The notes under the pieces: generated by a model
What the model was told of the DNA's origin: nothing
Database searches by the model: none
The model's input: only the letters and a program-made list of their open reading frames with translations
Assembly: GCA_017458975.1 (NCBI GenBank)
Contig: JAFSZK010000072.1
Coordinates: 1-61,033 of the forward strand
Direction: 5' to 3'
DNA from: Eubacterium sp.
GTDB lineage: Bacteria; Bacillota; Clostridia; Oscillospirales; Acutalibacteraceae
DNA: 61,033 bases
Position numbers and translations under genes: made by a program
Shown: positions 52,196-60,737 of the stretch, piece by piece
Layout of the letters: each line of letters begins with the position of its first letter
How positions within the stretch are numbered: the stretch's first letter is position 1

Positions 52196-52225
52196 TTGAC
52201 TTTTAAACGCTATATATTGTATAAT
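52196..52225 (+). promoter_or_regulatory. Promoter of the topoisomerase genes
   Basis: TTGACT (52196-52201), 18-bp spacer, TATAAT (52220-52225). It overlaps an ATG at 52224 that would be an implausible start; GGAGGT at 52251-52256 instead points to TTG 52263. Confidence 0.65.
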
Positions 52226-52262
52226 GCTCTATGTATGTATACTTGTTATTGGAGGTAATGAG

Positions 52263-54245
52263 TTGGCAAAGAAAGCATATAACGACGAAAGCATTAAATC
52301 CTTAAAGGGTGCCGACCAGGTCAGACTCCGTCCTGCCGTAATCTTCGGTTCGGACGGCATTGAGGGATGTCAGCATTCTATTTTTGAGATAATGAGTAAC
52401 TCGATTGACGAGGCGAGGGAGGGTCACGGCTCTAAGATTGTCGTAACCCGTTTTCTTGACGGCTCGGTCGAGGTCCAGGACTACGGACGCGGTATTCCCG
52501 TGGAATATAACAAGAACGAGGACGAGTACAACTGGAAGCTCCTTTTCTGTACTCTTTACGCCGGCGGTAAGTACGATAACAACAGCGGAAGCAACTACTC
52601 CTATTCGCTCGGCCTTAACGGTCTCGGTCTTTCCGCTACTCAGTTTGCAAGTGAATATATGGACGCCGAGGTTAAACGCGACGGCTTTAAGTACACTCTT
52701 CATTTTGAAAAGGGCGAAAACGTAGGCGGTCTTAATAAAGAGCCCTACGGTAAGAGAGGCGACACGGGAACAAAAATCCGATGGAAGCCCGACCTCAAGG
52801 TCTTTACCGATATTAACGTACCTAAGGAATACTATATCGAAACAATTAAACGTCAGGCAATTGTTAACGACGGTATTACCTTTGTCTTTAAAAACCAGCT
52901 TACCCAGACCCAGTTTGAAACAACGGAGTATTGCTATAAAGAGGGAATTAAGGACTATGTTAAAGAGGTTGCCGGAGATACTGCCTTTACTACTCCTCAA
53001 TACTGGGAGTGTGAAAGAGTCGGACGTGACCGTGAGGACCTTGACGACTATAAGCTTAAGATTACAGCCGCGCTCTGTTTTTCTCAAAAGGCTCAGCTTA
53101 AGGAATATTATCATAATTCCTCCTTCCTTGAGCACGGCGGTTCGCCCGAAAAGGCGTTCAGAAGCGCGTTTGTAAATCAGATTAATTCGTATCTTAAAAA
53201 CAATAATAAGTTTAATAAAACCGATTCACAGATAAATGCGCAGGACATTGAGGATTGCGTTATCTTTGTAGTGTCCTCGTTTTCAACTCAGACCTCGTAC
53301 GAGAATCAGACAAAAAAGGCGATTACAAATAAGTTTATTCAGGACGCAATGACCGAGTTTTTCCGTCATCAGCTTGAGATTTATTTCATTGAAAATAAGA
53401 TTGAAGCGGATAAAATTGCGGACCAGATGATTATTAATATGCGTTCTCGTATTAAGGCTGAAAAGACTAAAACAAGCATTAAAAAGGCTTTACAGTCAAA
53501 GGTTGATATAACTAACAGAATTAATAAATTTGTTGATTGCAGAAGCAAGGATATTAACGAAAGAGAAATCTTTATCGTTGAGGGTGATTCCGCGCTCGGC
53601 GCCTGCCAGCAGGCGAGGGACGCTAACTTCCAGGCGTTAATGCCGGTAAGAGGTAAAATTCTTAACTGTTTAAAGTCGGATTACGATAAGATTTTTAAAA
53701 GCGATATTATTACCGATTTGGTTAAGGTGCTCGGCTGCGGTGTTGAGGTTAAAAGCAAGGCGGCTAAGGACGTTTCCATGTTTAATATGGATAACCTTCG
53801 CTGGAATAAAATTATGATTTGTACCGACGCCGACGTCGACGGCTTCCATATCCGCTCGCTTATTCTTACAATGATTTACCGCCTTATGCCGAAGCTTATC
53901 GAAGCCGGCAAGGTGTTTATTGCGGAATCTCCGCTTTACGAGGTTACTTGTAAGGACCAGACATATTTTGCATATAACGAAATCGAAATGGACGCCATTA
54001 AGGCTGAAATCGGCGATAAAAAATACACCGTTCAGCGCTCAAAGGGTCTCGGCGAAAACGAGCCTGAAATGATGAGTCTTACAACGATGAATCCTAAAAC
54101 AAGACGTCTTATAAAGGTTACACCGGCTGACGCCGAAAAAACGGCTCAGATGTTTGATTTACTCCTCGGTGATAATCTTGAAATGAGAAGAGAATATATT
54201 TCAACTAACGGCCATCTTTATTTGGATGCTGCCGACGTATCGTAA
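52263..54245 (+). CDS. parE: Type IIA topoisomerase subunit B, divergent ParE/GyrB
   Basis: ATPase/TOPRIM subunit of a DNA gyrase-topoisomerase IV-type enzyme. I start it at TTG 52263 (AKKAYNDES), 6 bp after GGAGGT. The 660 residues contain the GHKL site (EIMSNSIDEA, DYGRGIP, GLNGLGLSA), a transducer domain and the TOPRIM motifs EGDSALGAC and DADVDGFH. In place of the usual R-x-R-P-G-M-Y-I-G motif it reads RLRPAVIFG, so it is a divergent branch. The partner gene follows 13 bp later. A housekeeping gyrBA is presumably elsewhere. Confidence 0.85.
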   Translation: MAKKAYNDESIKSLKGADQVRLRPAVIFGSDGIEGCQHSIFEIMSNSIDEAREGHGSKIVVTRFLDGSVEVQDYGRGIPVEYNKNEDEYNWKLLFCTLYAGGKYDNNSGSNYSYSLGLNGLGLSATQFASEYMDAEVKRDGFKYTLHFEKGENVGGLNKEPYGKRGDTGTKIRWKPDLKVFTDINVPKEYYIETIKRQAIVNDGITFVFKNQLTQTQFETTEYCYKEGIKDYVKEVAGDTAFTTPQYWECERVGRDREDLDDYKLKITAALCFSQKAQLKEYYHNSSFLEHGGSPEKAFRSAFVNQINSYLKNNNKFNKTDSQINAQDIEDCVIFVVSSFSTQTSYENQTKKAITNKFIQDAMTEFFRHQLEIYFIENKIEADKIADQMIINMRSRIKAEKTKTSIKKALQSKVDITNRINKFVDCRSKDINEREIFIVEGDSALGACQQARDANFQALMPVRGKILNCLKSDYDKIFKSDIITDLVKVLGCGVEVKSKAAKDVSMFNMDNLRWNKIMICTDADVDGFHIRSLILTMIYRLMPKLIEAGKVFIAESPLYEVTCKDQTYFAYNEIEMDAIKAEIGDKKYTVQRSKGLGENEPEMMSLTTMNPKTRRLIKVTPADAEKTAQMFDLLLGDNLEMRREYISTNGHLYLDAADVS

Positions 54246-54258
54246 AGGGGGTTAAATT

Positions 54259-56499
54259 ATGGCAAGAAAAAAGAGAAACCAAGCCGAAGAAGCCGTTAAT
54301 CCCTTGGCTGAAAACGTCCATATTCAGGGCGCAGGTGTTGTTAAGGATGAGGCTATCGTCGATACGCTTAAGGATAATTTTATGCCTTACGCAATGAGCG
54401 TTATCCTTTCGCGTGCAATCCCCGAAATAGACGGTTTTAAACCGTCCCACAGAAAGCTTCTTTATACTATGTATAATATGGGACTTCTTCAGGGCGGTAC
54501 TGTTAAAAGCGCAAATATCGTAGGTCGTACAATGCAGCTTAACCCACACGGCGACGCTTCTATTTACGAAACTATGATTAGACTTTCCCGAGGAAACGAA
54601 AGCCTTTTGTATCCCTATGTTGAGTCTAAGGGTAACTTCGGTAAAGCATATTCAAGAAATATGATGTACGCTGCTTCGCGTTATACCGAAGCTAAGCTTG
54701 CTCCTATTTCTAAAGAGCTGTTTGAGGATATAAATAAGAATACCGTCGATTTCGTTGATAACTACGATAATACTATGAAGGAGCCCACGCTTCTTCCCGT
54801 ATCCTTCCCGTCAATACTTTGTAACGTTACTACGGGTATTGCGGTTGGTATGGCTTCCTCTATTGCTTCGTTTAATCTCGGAGAGCTTTGCGAAACTACG
54901 ATAGCTCTTATTAAAAACCCCTCCCATGACGTTAGCGAAACTCTTTTAGCTCCTGATTTTATCGGCGGAGGTTATATTATTTATAACAAGGATGAGCTTG
55001 ATAAGATTTATGAAACGGGCAGGGGAAGCGTTAAGGTTCGCGCAAAGTATACTTACGATAAAAAATATAACTGTATTGATATAACGGAAATTCCGCCCAC
55101 TACGACAAGCGAGGCGATTATTGATAAAATTGTTGAGCTTGTTAAGACTAATAAAGTCAGGGAGCTTTCGGATATAAGGGACGAAACCGACCTTAAGGGT
55201 TTAAGGATAACTCTTGATTTAAAGCGTGGTACCGACGCTGATAAGCTTATGCAAAAGCTTTATAAAATGACCCCGCTTGAGGATAATTTTTCCTGTAATT
55301 TCAACGTACTTATTAACGGAGTGCCAAAGGTACTCGGCGTAAGGGATATACTTAACGCATGGATTGAATTCCGTCTTAATTGCGTAAGAAGAAGAGTACA
55401 GTTTACCTATGATAAAAAGGCGGAAAGACTTCATCTTCTTCACGGCCTTGAGAAGATTCTTCTTGATATTGATAAGGCTATTAAGATTGTTCGCGAAACC
55501 GAGGCGGAGGCGGACGTTGTTCCTAACCTGATGATAGGCTTCGGTATTGACAAGGTACAGGCTGAATACGTAGCTGAAATAAAGCTTCGTCACCTTAACC
55601 GTGAATATATCGTAAAGAGAATTCAGGATATTGAAGACCTTACGAAGGAGCTTCAGGAGCTTGAGGGTATTCTTGCCTCAAAGAATAAACAAAAAAAGAT
55701 TATCGTTAAAGAGCTCGGCGAGGTTGAAAAGAAGTATTCGGGCGAAAGAAAAAGCCAAATTCTCTACGAGGTTGAAAGCTTTAACGAAAGCGTTGAGGTT
55801 GAGGTTCCGGATTATCCCGTTACTCTCTTTATTACTAAAGAAGGCTATCTTAATAAAATCAGAACTGCCAATCTACGTATGAGCGGAGAACAGAAGGTAA
55901 AAGAGGGCGACGAGGTTATTAAAACCTTTGAGTGCTCAAACAAGGACGAGCTTCTTGTGTTTACGGATAAATACCAGGTTTATAAAGCCAAGGTTGACGA
56001 CTTCGCCGACTCAAAGGCTTCTATGCTCGGAACCTATGTAGCTTCAAAGCTTGAGATGGAGCCCGATGAAAAGACCGTATTTATCTGTGTAATAAGAGAA
56101 TATAAAGGATATATGATTTTCGCCTTTGAAAACGGCAAGGTTGCAAAGGTTGATATTAACGCATATGAAACCAAAACTAACCGTAAAAAGCTGATAAAAG
56201 CTTATTCAAACAAGAATCCTCTTGTTGCCGTTGAGTATATTGAAGAGGATACCGAGCTTGTACTGTGTTCTACAAGCGGAAGGATGCTGATACTTAATAC
56301 GGGAGCTATTTCATCAAAGACGACCAAGGATACAATCGGAGTATCTGTTATGACCCAAAAGAAGAAAGCAAAGCTCGAAAGTATGCATTTTTATCAGGAG
56401 GGCGAGTTTGAAAAAGCATGGCGCTTCAGAACAAAAAATCTTCCCGCCGCAGGAGCCGTCCCCGGACCCGCCGATAATACGGCGCAGCTTACTTTTTAA
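54259..56499 (+). CDS. parC: Type IIA topoisomerase subunit A, ParC/GyrA-like
   Basis: DNA cleavage-rejoining subunit. The 746 residues hold the winged-helix domain with the QRDR-like PSHRKLLYTMYNMG and GDASIYETMIRLS. The catalytic tyrosine is in ASRYTEAKL near residue 139; a coiled-coil tower and a partial beta-pinwheel C-terminus follow. No GyrA-box (QRRGGKG) is visible, which fits a ParC-type decatenase instead of a supercoiling gyrase. The last ~20 residues are Ala/Pro-rich. Confidence 0.86.
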   Translation: MARKKRNQAEEAVNPLAENVHIQGAGVVKDEAIVDTLKDNFMPYAMSVILSRAIPEIDGFKPSHRKLLYTMYNMGLLQGGTVKSANIVGRTMQLNPHGDASIYETMIRLSRGNESLLYPYVESKGNFGKAYSRNMMYAASRYTEAKLAPISKELFEDINKNTVDFVDNYDNTMKEPTLLPVSFPSILCNVTTGIAVGMASSIASFNLGELCETTIALIKNPSHDVSETLLAPDFIGGGYIIYNKDELDKIYETGRGSVKVRAKYTYDKKYNCIDITEIPPTTTSEAIIDKIVELVKTNKVRELSDIRDETDLKGLRITLDLKRGTDADKLMQKLYKMTPLEDNFSCNFNVLINGVPKVLGVRDILNAWIEFRLNCVRRRVQFTYDKKAERLHLLHGLEKILLDIDKAIKIVRETEAEADVVPNLMIGFGIDKVQAEYVAEIKLRHLNREYIVKRIQDIEDLTKELQELEGILASKNKQKKIIVKELGEVEKKYSGERKSQILYEVESFNESVEVEVPDYPVTLFITKEGYLNKIRTANLRMSGEQKVKEGDEVIKTFECSNKDELLVFTDKYQVYKAKVDDFADSKASMLGTYVASKLEMEPDEKTVFICVIREYKGYMIFAFENGKVAKVDINAYETKTNRKKLIKAYSNKNPLVAVEYIEEDTELVLCSTSGRMLILNTGAISSKTTKDTIGVSVMTQKKKAKLESMHFYQEGEFEKAWRFRTKNLPAAGAVPGPADNTAQLTF

Positions 56500-56516
56500 A
56501 TAATATAAAAAAACCC

Positions 56517-56545
56517 TTGATTTTTGTATAACTCTATGATATAAT
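56517..56545 (+). promoter_or_regulatory. Promoter of secG
   Basis: TTGATT (56517-56522), 17-bp spacer, TATAAT (56540-56545), 34 bp before the secG ATG. Confidence 0.6.
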
Positions 56546-56579
56546 TCTAACGCGTTAAAATCTTATGGAGGTTTATATT

Positions 56580-56831
56580 ATGACTTGGTATCATTACGTA
56601 TTCGGCGCGGTATTAATTGTCGCTTCAATAATTATTACGGTAGTAGTACTTTTACAGGAAGGCAGAAGCCAGAATCTTTCAGGCGTTATTGCGGGCGGTC
56701 CTGATTCTTTCGGCGGAAAGTCAAAGGGAAGAACCGTTGACGGAAAGCTTGAAAAGGTTACCAAATGGCTTATCGGCGTATTTTTCATTATCGTTCTTGC
56801 TGCATTCCTTGTTTTCTTATTTGTAGTATAA
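56580..56831 (+). CDS. secG: Preprotein translocase subunit SecG
   Basis: Small membrane subunit of SecYEG. I choose the ATG at 56580 (MTWYHYVFGA), 8 bp after TGGAGG, over 56565, whose codons contain that site. The 83 residues have two TM helices (about 6-26 and 63-82) joined by the conserved LLQEGRSQNLSGVIAG stretch and a Gly/Lys-rich loop. Single-gene transcription unit. In many Firmicutes secG precedes rnr, smpB and tmRNA; here it does not. Confidence 0.92.
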   Translation: MTWYHYVFGAVLIVASIIITVVVLLQEGRSQNLSGVIAGGPDSFGGKSKGRTVDGKLEKVTKWLIGVFFIIVLAAFLVFLFVV

Positions 56832-56850
56832 AGAAAGAACAGGATGACTC

Positions 56851-56877
56851 TGCGCTATGCAGGGTCATCTTTTTTAT
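56851..56877 (+). terminator. Terminator of secG
   Basis: GATGACTCTGC/GCAGGGTCATC hairpin (one mismatch) followed by T6. Confidence 0.85.
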
Positions 56878-56888
56878 GGAGATAAAAA

Positions 56889-57770
56889 TTGTATTATATT
56901 ATTTTTGATTTAGAGTGGAATAATGCTTATAATTATGCTGCGCGAAAGTTTATGAACGAAATAATTGAAATAGGCGCGGTTAAGCTTGATTCAAAATTAA
57001 ATATAGTAGATACCTTTAAGCAGCTCGTAATTCCCGAATATACGCGCAAGCTGTCCTCACGCTGTAAAAAGCTTACGAATATTACTAACGAAGAGATTAA
57101 AAAGGACGGCATTTCATTTGACAAGGCGTTTCGCGAGTTTTCAAGATGGGGCGCGGGTCGTAATAACGTTTTTATGTCGTGGAGCAACAGCGACCTTTAC
57201 GTTCTTATGAATAATTTTATGGAGCATACAGGCTCTCCTGACGTAAAGTTCATTAAGAATTATTGCGACGCTCAAAAGTACTGTATGTCCTTTGTTGATA
57301 AAAAAGAGGGTAACCAAATCGGTCTTGCTAACTGCGCCGAGGAATTTAAAATTGACTTTGATTCCTCTAAGCTCCACAGAGCGCTTGCCGATTGCTATCT
57401 TACGGCTGAGTGTCTTAAAAGCGTTTACGATAAAAACAAAATTAAGCCCTATATCAATAGCTGTGACAAGCTGTTTTTTGAAAGGCTTTTGTTTAAGCCG
57501 TATTACATAACCGAGCCTGTTACAAATAATTTCAGCGTATTTAACGTTGAGCTTGTTTGTCCCAAATGCGGCTCGGTGATGCCGAGCGCAACTGAATTTA
57601 CGGTTCAGAACAAATCCTTTAAGACTCACTCGAAATGCGCTGAATGTAAAAAATCATACTGGATTTTTATTCGCGCAAAACAGCTTTTTGATAAGGTTAG
57701 CATTAAAACGAACTATATTGAAATGAATTTCAAAAAGGCGAAAAGGCTTGATAAAAAGCCCAAAAACTAA
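56889..57770 (+). CDS. DEDDh 3'-5' exonuclease with C-terminal zinc ribbon
   Basis: The 293 residues start (TTG, with ATGGAGAT upstream) with the DEDD exonuclease motif I FDLEWN, EIIEIGAVKLD, motif II region SWSNSDLYVL, and motif III HRALADCYLTAE, with the general-base His near residue 167. KapD/ERI-1-like exonucleases of this class process RNA 3' ends. The C-terminal ~75 residues add a zinc ribbon with CPKCGS near 226 and CAECKKSYW near 253, giving four cysteines, which is not part of the usual short exonuclease. Substrate is unknown (RNA or ssDNA). Confidence 0.82.
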   Translation: MYYIIFDLEWNNAYNYAARKFMNEIIEIGAVKLDSKLNIVDTFKQLVIPEYTRKLSSRCKKLTNITNEEIKKDGISFDKAFREFSRWGAGRNNVFMSWSNSDLYVLMNNFMEHTGSPDVKFIKNYCDAQKYCMSFVDKKEGNQIGLANCAEEFKIDFDSSKLHRALADCYLTAECLKSVYDKNKIKPYINSCDKLFFERLLFKPYYITEPVTNNFSVFNVELVCPKCGSVMPSATEFTVQNKSFKTHSKCAECKKSYWIFIRAKQLFDKVSIKTNYIEMNFKKAKRLDKKPKN

Positions 57771-57861
57771 TCAAATTGTAAATATTTTTAAATTTATCTT
57801 TATTTTTTACTGTAAATATTATATAATATTATAAATATATTTATTGTTTCGGGAGATTTAT

Positions 57862-60261
57862 ATGGCTTCTAAAGATTATGATGATTTACTCCAATCCTTT
57901 ATGAATAATTCCGAAAAGGTTTATAACGAGGATAAGGATATTCAGAGAAACTCATCAAAGCTTCCGAGCTCCTATGACGTATCAACTCCGCCGAGGAGCG
58001 CGGCTGACGCACCAAAACAAAAATCAAGTAAAAAGTCAAAAGAAAAAGCAAAAAAGAAGGCTAAGAATTCAAGCCCCGCAAAAAGCTTTTTTGCTGCGTT
58101 CTTTAAAAGCGTGCTTGCAATACTGATGGTAATCGGCGTTGTAGGTATTGTTTGCGTTTCGGTTATCGGAATTTACGGCTATACTTATGTCCACGGAGAC
58201 AGAGTATTTGACCTTGATAAGGAAAAGTATTCCCAAAACCAGACCTCGTTTATTTACGGCTACGGTAAAAAGGACAAGCTTGTTGAAATTACAAGGCTTC
58301 ACGGCGAGGAAAACCGTATCTGGCTTAATAAAAGCGATATGACGCCCCAGCTTATGAATGCGTTTATTTCGTGTGAGGATAAGCGTTTTAACGAGCATCA
58401 CGGCGTTGACTGGATACGAATTGGCGGCGTGCTTAAGCCCAACCAGGTCGGACAGGGCGGCTCAACCATAACCCAGCAGCTTATTAAAAATCTTACTGAC
58501 CAGAATGAGGTTACCTTTGTAAGAAAGTTTAATGAGATTCTTTCCGCTTTAAATCTTGAAAAGCATTATTCAAAGGACCAGATTATTGAAGCATATTTGA
58601 ATACAATCTATCTATCCCACGGCTGTTACGGTATTAAGACAGCTGCCGAAACATACTTCGGTAAGGAAGCTAAGGATTTGAATATCGCCGAATGTGCTGC
58701 GCTTGCTTCAATTACCAAGGCTCCTACCAAATATGACCCGATGCTCAATCCTCAGAATAATAAAAGTCGACGCAACTGGGTAATTGACCAGATGTATCAA
58801 AACGGCTATATTACCGCCGAGGAAAAAGAGCAGGCTATGAATACAGAGCTTGTTTTAACTAATTCGAAGCAATATAAAAAGAAGAACAAGAAAAAGACCA
58901 AAACAAAGAATACAAAGGTTAATTCATATTATACCGATTATGTAATTGACGAGGTTATTCAGGACCTTCAGAAAATGGGTTACTCCCAGAAGAAGGCTAC
59001 TAATATGATTTACGGCGGCGGTCTTAAGATTTACAGCGCCGTGGACTTTGATATTCAGTCCGAAATTGAGGACGTGTACAAAAATTACAGAAATATGGGC
59101 GACAAGAAGGTACAGGGTGCCTGCGTAGTTATGGACTATAAGGGAAGAGTGCTCGGCATTGTCGGCGGTACGGGTAAGAAGAAAAAGAACAGAGAGCTTA
59201 ACCGTGCTTGGCAGTCAAAGAGACAGCCCGGTTCTACAATTAAGCCCGTAGCTGTTTACGGTCCTGCAATTCAAAAGAGTCTTGAGGACGAAAATACAAA
59301 CATTTACTGGTCCACTCCTATTAAGGACGCGCCTCTTACTGAGATAGACGGCGAACCGTGGCCCACTAACGACGGCGGCGGTTACAGCGGAAACACATAC
59401 ACTCTCCAGTACGGTCTTTGCTGGTCAAAGAATACTATCTCCGCAAGAACGCTTGACGCTATCGGACCTTCGTATTCGTACGACTTTATGGTTAACCGTT
59501 TCCATTTTTCAACTCTTGACCATTTTGACGAGGACTACGCTCCTCTTGCAACGGGCTCGCTTACAAGAGGCGTTACCGTTCTTGAAATGACAACTGCTTA
59601 TCAGGCTTTCGGTAACGGCGGTTACTACTATGAACCCTATGCTTACTATAAGATTGAGGACTCCCAGGGTAACGTTATTATCGAAAAGAAGCCCGAGGAA
59701 ACCAAGGAACAGGCGCTTGCCGAAAATACTGCGGGAATTATGAATAAGCTTCTTCAGACCGTTACTACTTCGGGTACCGGCTCAAGCTTTAAGATTTCCA
59801 ACGTTGAGTGCTTCGGTAAGACCGGTACAACCTCGGATAACAAGGATAAATGGTTTATCGGCGGTACTCCCGAATATATTGCGGGCGTATGGTACGGCTA
59901 TGACCTTAACGACGAAATCCATTATTATATGTCCTCGAACCCCGCGGGTACCGTTTGGGAAACCTGCCTTAACGGAATATACAATATCAAGGGCAAGAAT
60001 AAGCATACCTTTGATACTCCCGAAGGTGTTGTTCAGCGACAGTATAATCCGTCCAACGGCAAGCTTACAAGAGGATCGGGTATGTACGGATGGTATGACG
60101 AAAATAATCTTCCCGGCTACTCAACCTACGTTGCTCCTACTAAGGAAAGTAAGTTTGACAAGGAACAGGATGTTGACGAAAAGGAAACAAAGAATTCAAA
60201 GAGTAAGAAGAAAACTACAACGAAAAAGGCTAAAACAACCGAACAACCCATAGAGGATTAA
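57862..60261 (+). CDS. pbpA: Class A penicillin-binding protein 1A
   Basis: Bifunctional peptidoglycan glycosyltransferase and transpeptidase. I start it at ATG 57862 (MASKDYDDLL) after GGGAG. The 799 residues comprise a Lys/Ser-rich cytoplasmic tail (about 1-75), a TM helix (about 78-102), and the GT51 domain with EDKRFNEHHGVDW near 172, GGSTITQQLIKN and EAYLNTIYLS. The transpeptidase has the active-site SxxK in RQPGSTIKP near residue 455, SKN in CWSKNT, and the KTG triad as GKTGTTSDNKDKW. The C-terminus is a Lys/Thr-rich tail. Confidence 0.95.
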   Translation: MASKDYDDLLQSFMNNSEKVYNEDKDIQRNSSKLPSSYDVSTPPRSAADAPKQKSSKKSKEKAKKKAKNSSPAKSFFAAFFKSVLAILMVIGVVGIVCVSVIGIYGYTYVHGDRVFDLDKEKYSQNQTSFIYGYGKKDKLVEITRLHGEENRIWLNKSDMTPQLMNAFISCEDKRFNEHHGVDWIRIGGVLKPNQVGQGGSTITQQLIKNLTDQNEVTFVRKFNEILSALNLEKHYSKDQIIEAYLNTIYLSHGCYGIKTAAETYFGKEAKDLNIAECAALASITKAPTKYDPMLNPQNNKSRRNWVIDQMYQNGYITAEEKEQAMNTELVLTNSKQYKKKNKKKTKTKNTKVNSYYTDYVIDEVIQDLQKMGYSQKKATNMIYGGGLKIYSAVDFDIQSEIEDVYKNYRNMGDKKVQGACVVMDYKGRVLGIVGGTGKKKKNRELNRAWQSKRQPGSTIKPVAVYGPAIQKSLEDENTNIYWSTPIKDAPLTEIDGEPWPTNDGGGYSGNTYTLQYGLCWSKNTISARTLDAIGPSYSYDFMVNRFHFSTLDHFDEDYAPLATGSLTRGVTVLEMTTAYQAFGNGGYYYEPYAYYKIEDSQGNVIIEKKPEETKEQALAENTAGIMNKLLQTVTTSGTGSSFKISNVECFGKTGTTSDNKDKWFIGGTPEYIAGVWYGYDLNDEIHYYMSSNPAGTVWETCLNGIYNIKGKNKHTFDTPEGVVQRQYNPSNGKLTRGSGMYGWYDENNLPGYSTYVAPTKESKFDKEQDVDEKETKNSKSKKKTTTKKAKTTEQPIED

Positions 60262-60266
60262 TTAAA

Positions 60267-60293
60267 AGGGAAACCGTTTGGTTTCCCTTGTTT
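60267..60293 (+). terminator. Terminator after the penicillin-binding protein gene
   Basis: AAGGGAAACC/GGTTTCCCTT hairpin with a GTTT loop and a broken T tract (TTGTTTTGG). Probably partial, allowing some readthrough into ruvX. Confidence 0.6.
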
Positions 60294-60303
60294 TGGTGAA
60301 TAC

Positions 60304-60714
60304 ATGAAAATAATGTCAATTGACTACGGAGACGCAAGAACGGGAATTGCATTTTGCGACAAAAAAGAAATTCTGGCTTCTCCCTACGGTGTAATAGAGG
60401 AAAAGTATCAGCCCAAGCTGATTGAAAAGCTTCTTGATATAATTGAAAAAGAAAAGCCCGAAAAGCTTGTTATAGGACTTCCTCGTAATATGGACGGAAG
60501 CTACGGCTACCGTTGTGACGAGTGCAGGGCGCTCGGCGAAGAATTAAAGAAAAGAATTGATTTAACTATTGATTTTGAGGATGAAAGGCTGACAACCGTT
60601 ATGGCTCACTCCGCGCTCAGTACTAATAACGTCAGGGGTGAAAAAAGAAAAAAGGTTGTTGACGCAGTATCCGCCGTTATGATTCTTCAAAGCTACATTG
60701 AAAGGAATAAATAA
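60304..60714 (+). CDS. ruvX: Pre-16S rRNA nuclease / Holliday junction resolvase-like
   Basis: YqgF-family RNase H-fold nuclease that trims the 16S rRNA 5' end. The 136 residues have MSIDYGDARTGIAFCD (first Asp), VIGLPRNMDGSYG, FEDERLTTVMAHS with the Glu, and the last Asp in VVDAVSAVMILQSYI. Length is typical. The GGTGAA site is 6 bp upstream. The following M50-like gene begins 23 bp after its stop and may be co-transcribed. Confidence 0.93.
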   Translation: MKIMSIDYGDARTGIAFCDKKEILASPYGVIEEKYQPKLIEKLLDIIEKEKPEKLVIGLPRNMDGSYGYRCDECRALGEELKKRIDLTIDFEDERLTTVMAHSALSTNNVRGEKRKKVVDAVSAVMILQSYIERNK

Positions 60715-60737
60715 AAGCCTTTTGAATACCATTTTAT

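Noticed and set aside
52302..53135. 277-codon minus-strand open frame opposite parE
   Set aside because: No Shine-Dalgarno at its start, low-complexity hydrophobic product, and the plus strand encodes clearly conserved GHKL/TOPRIM motifs; it is a by-product of codon bias.
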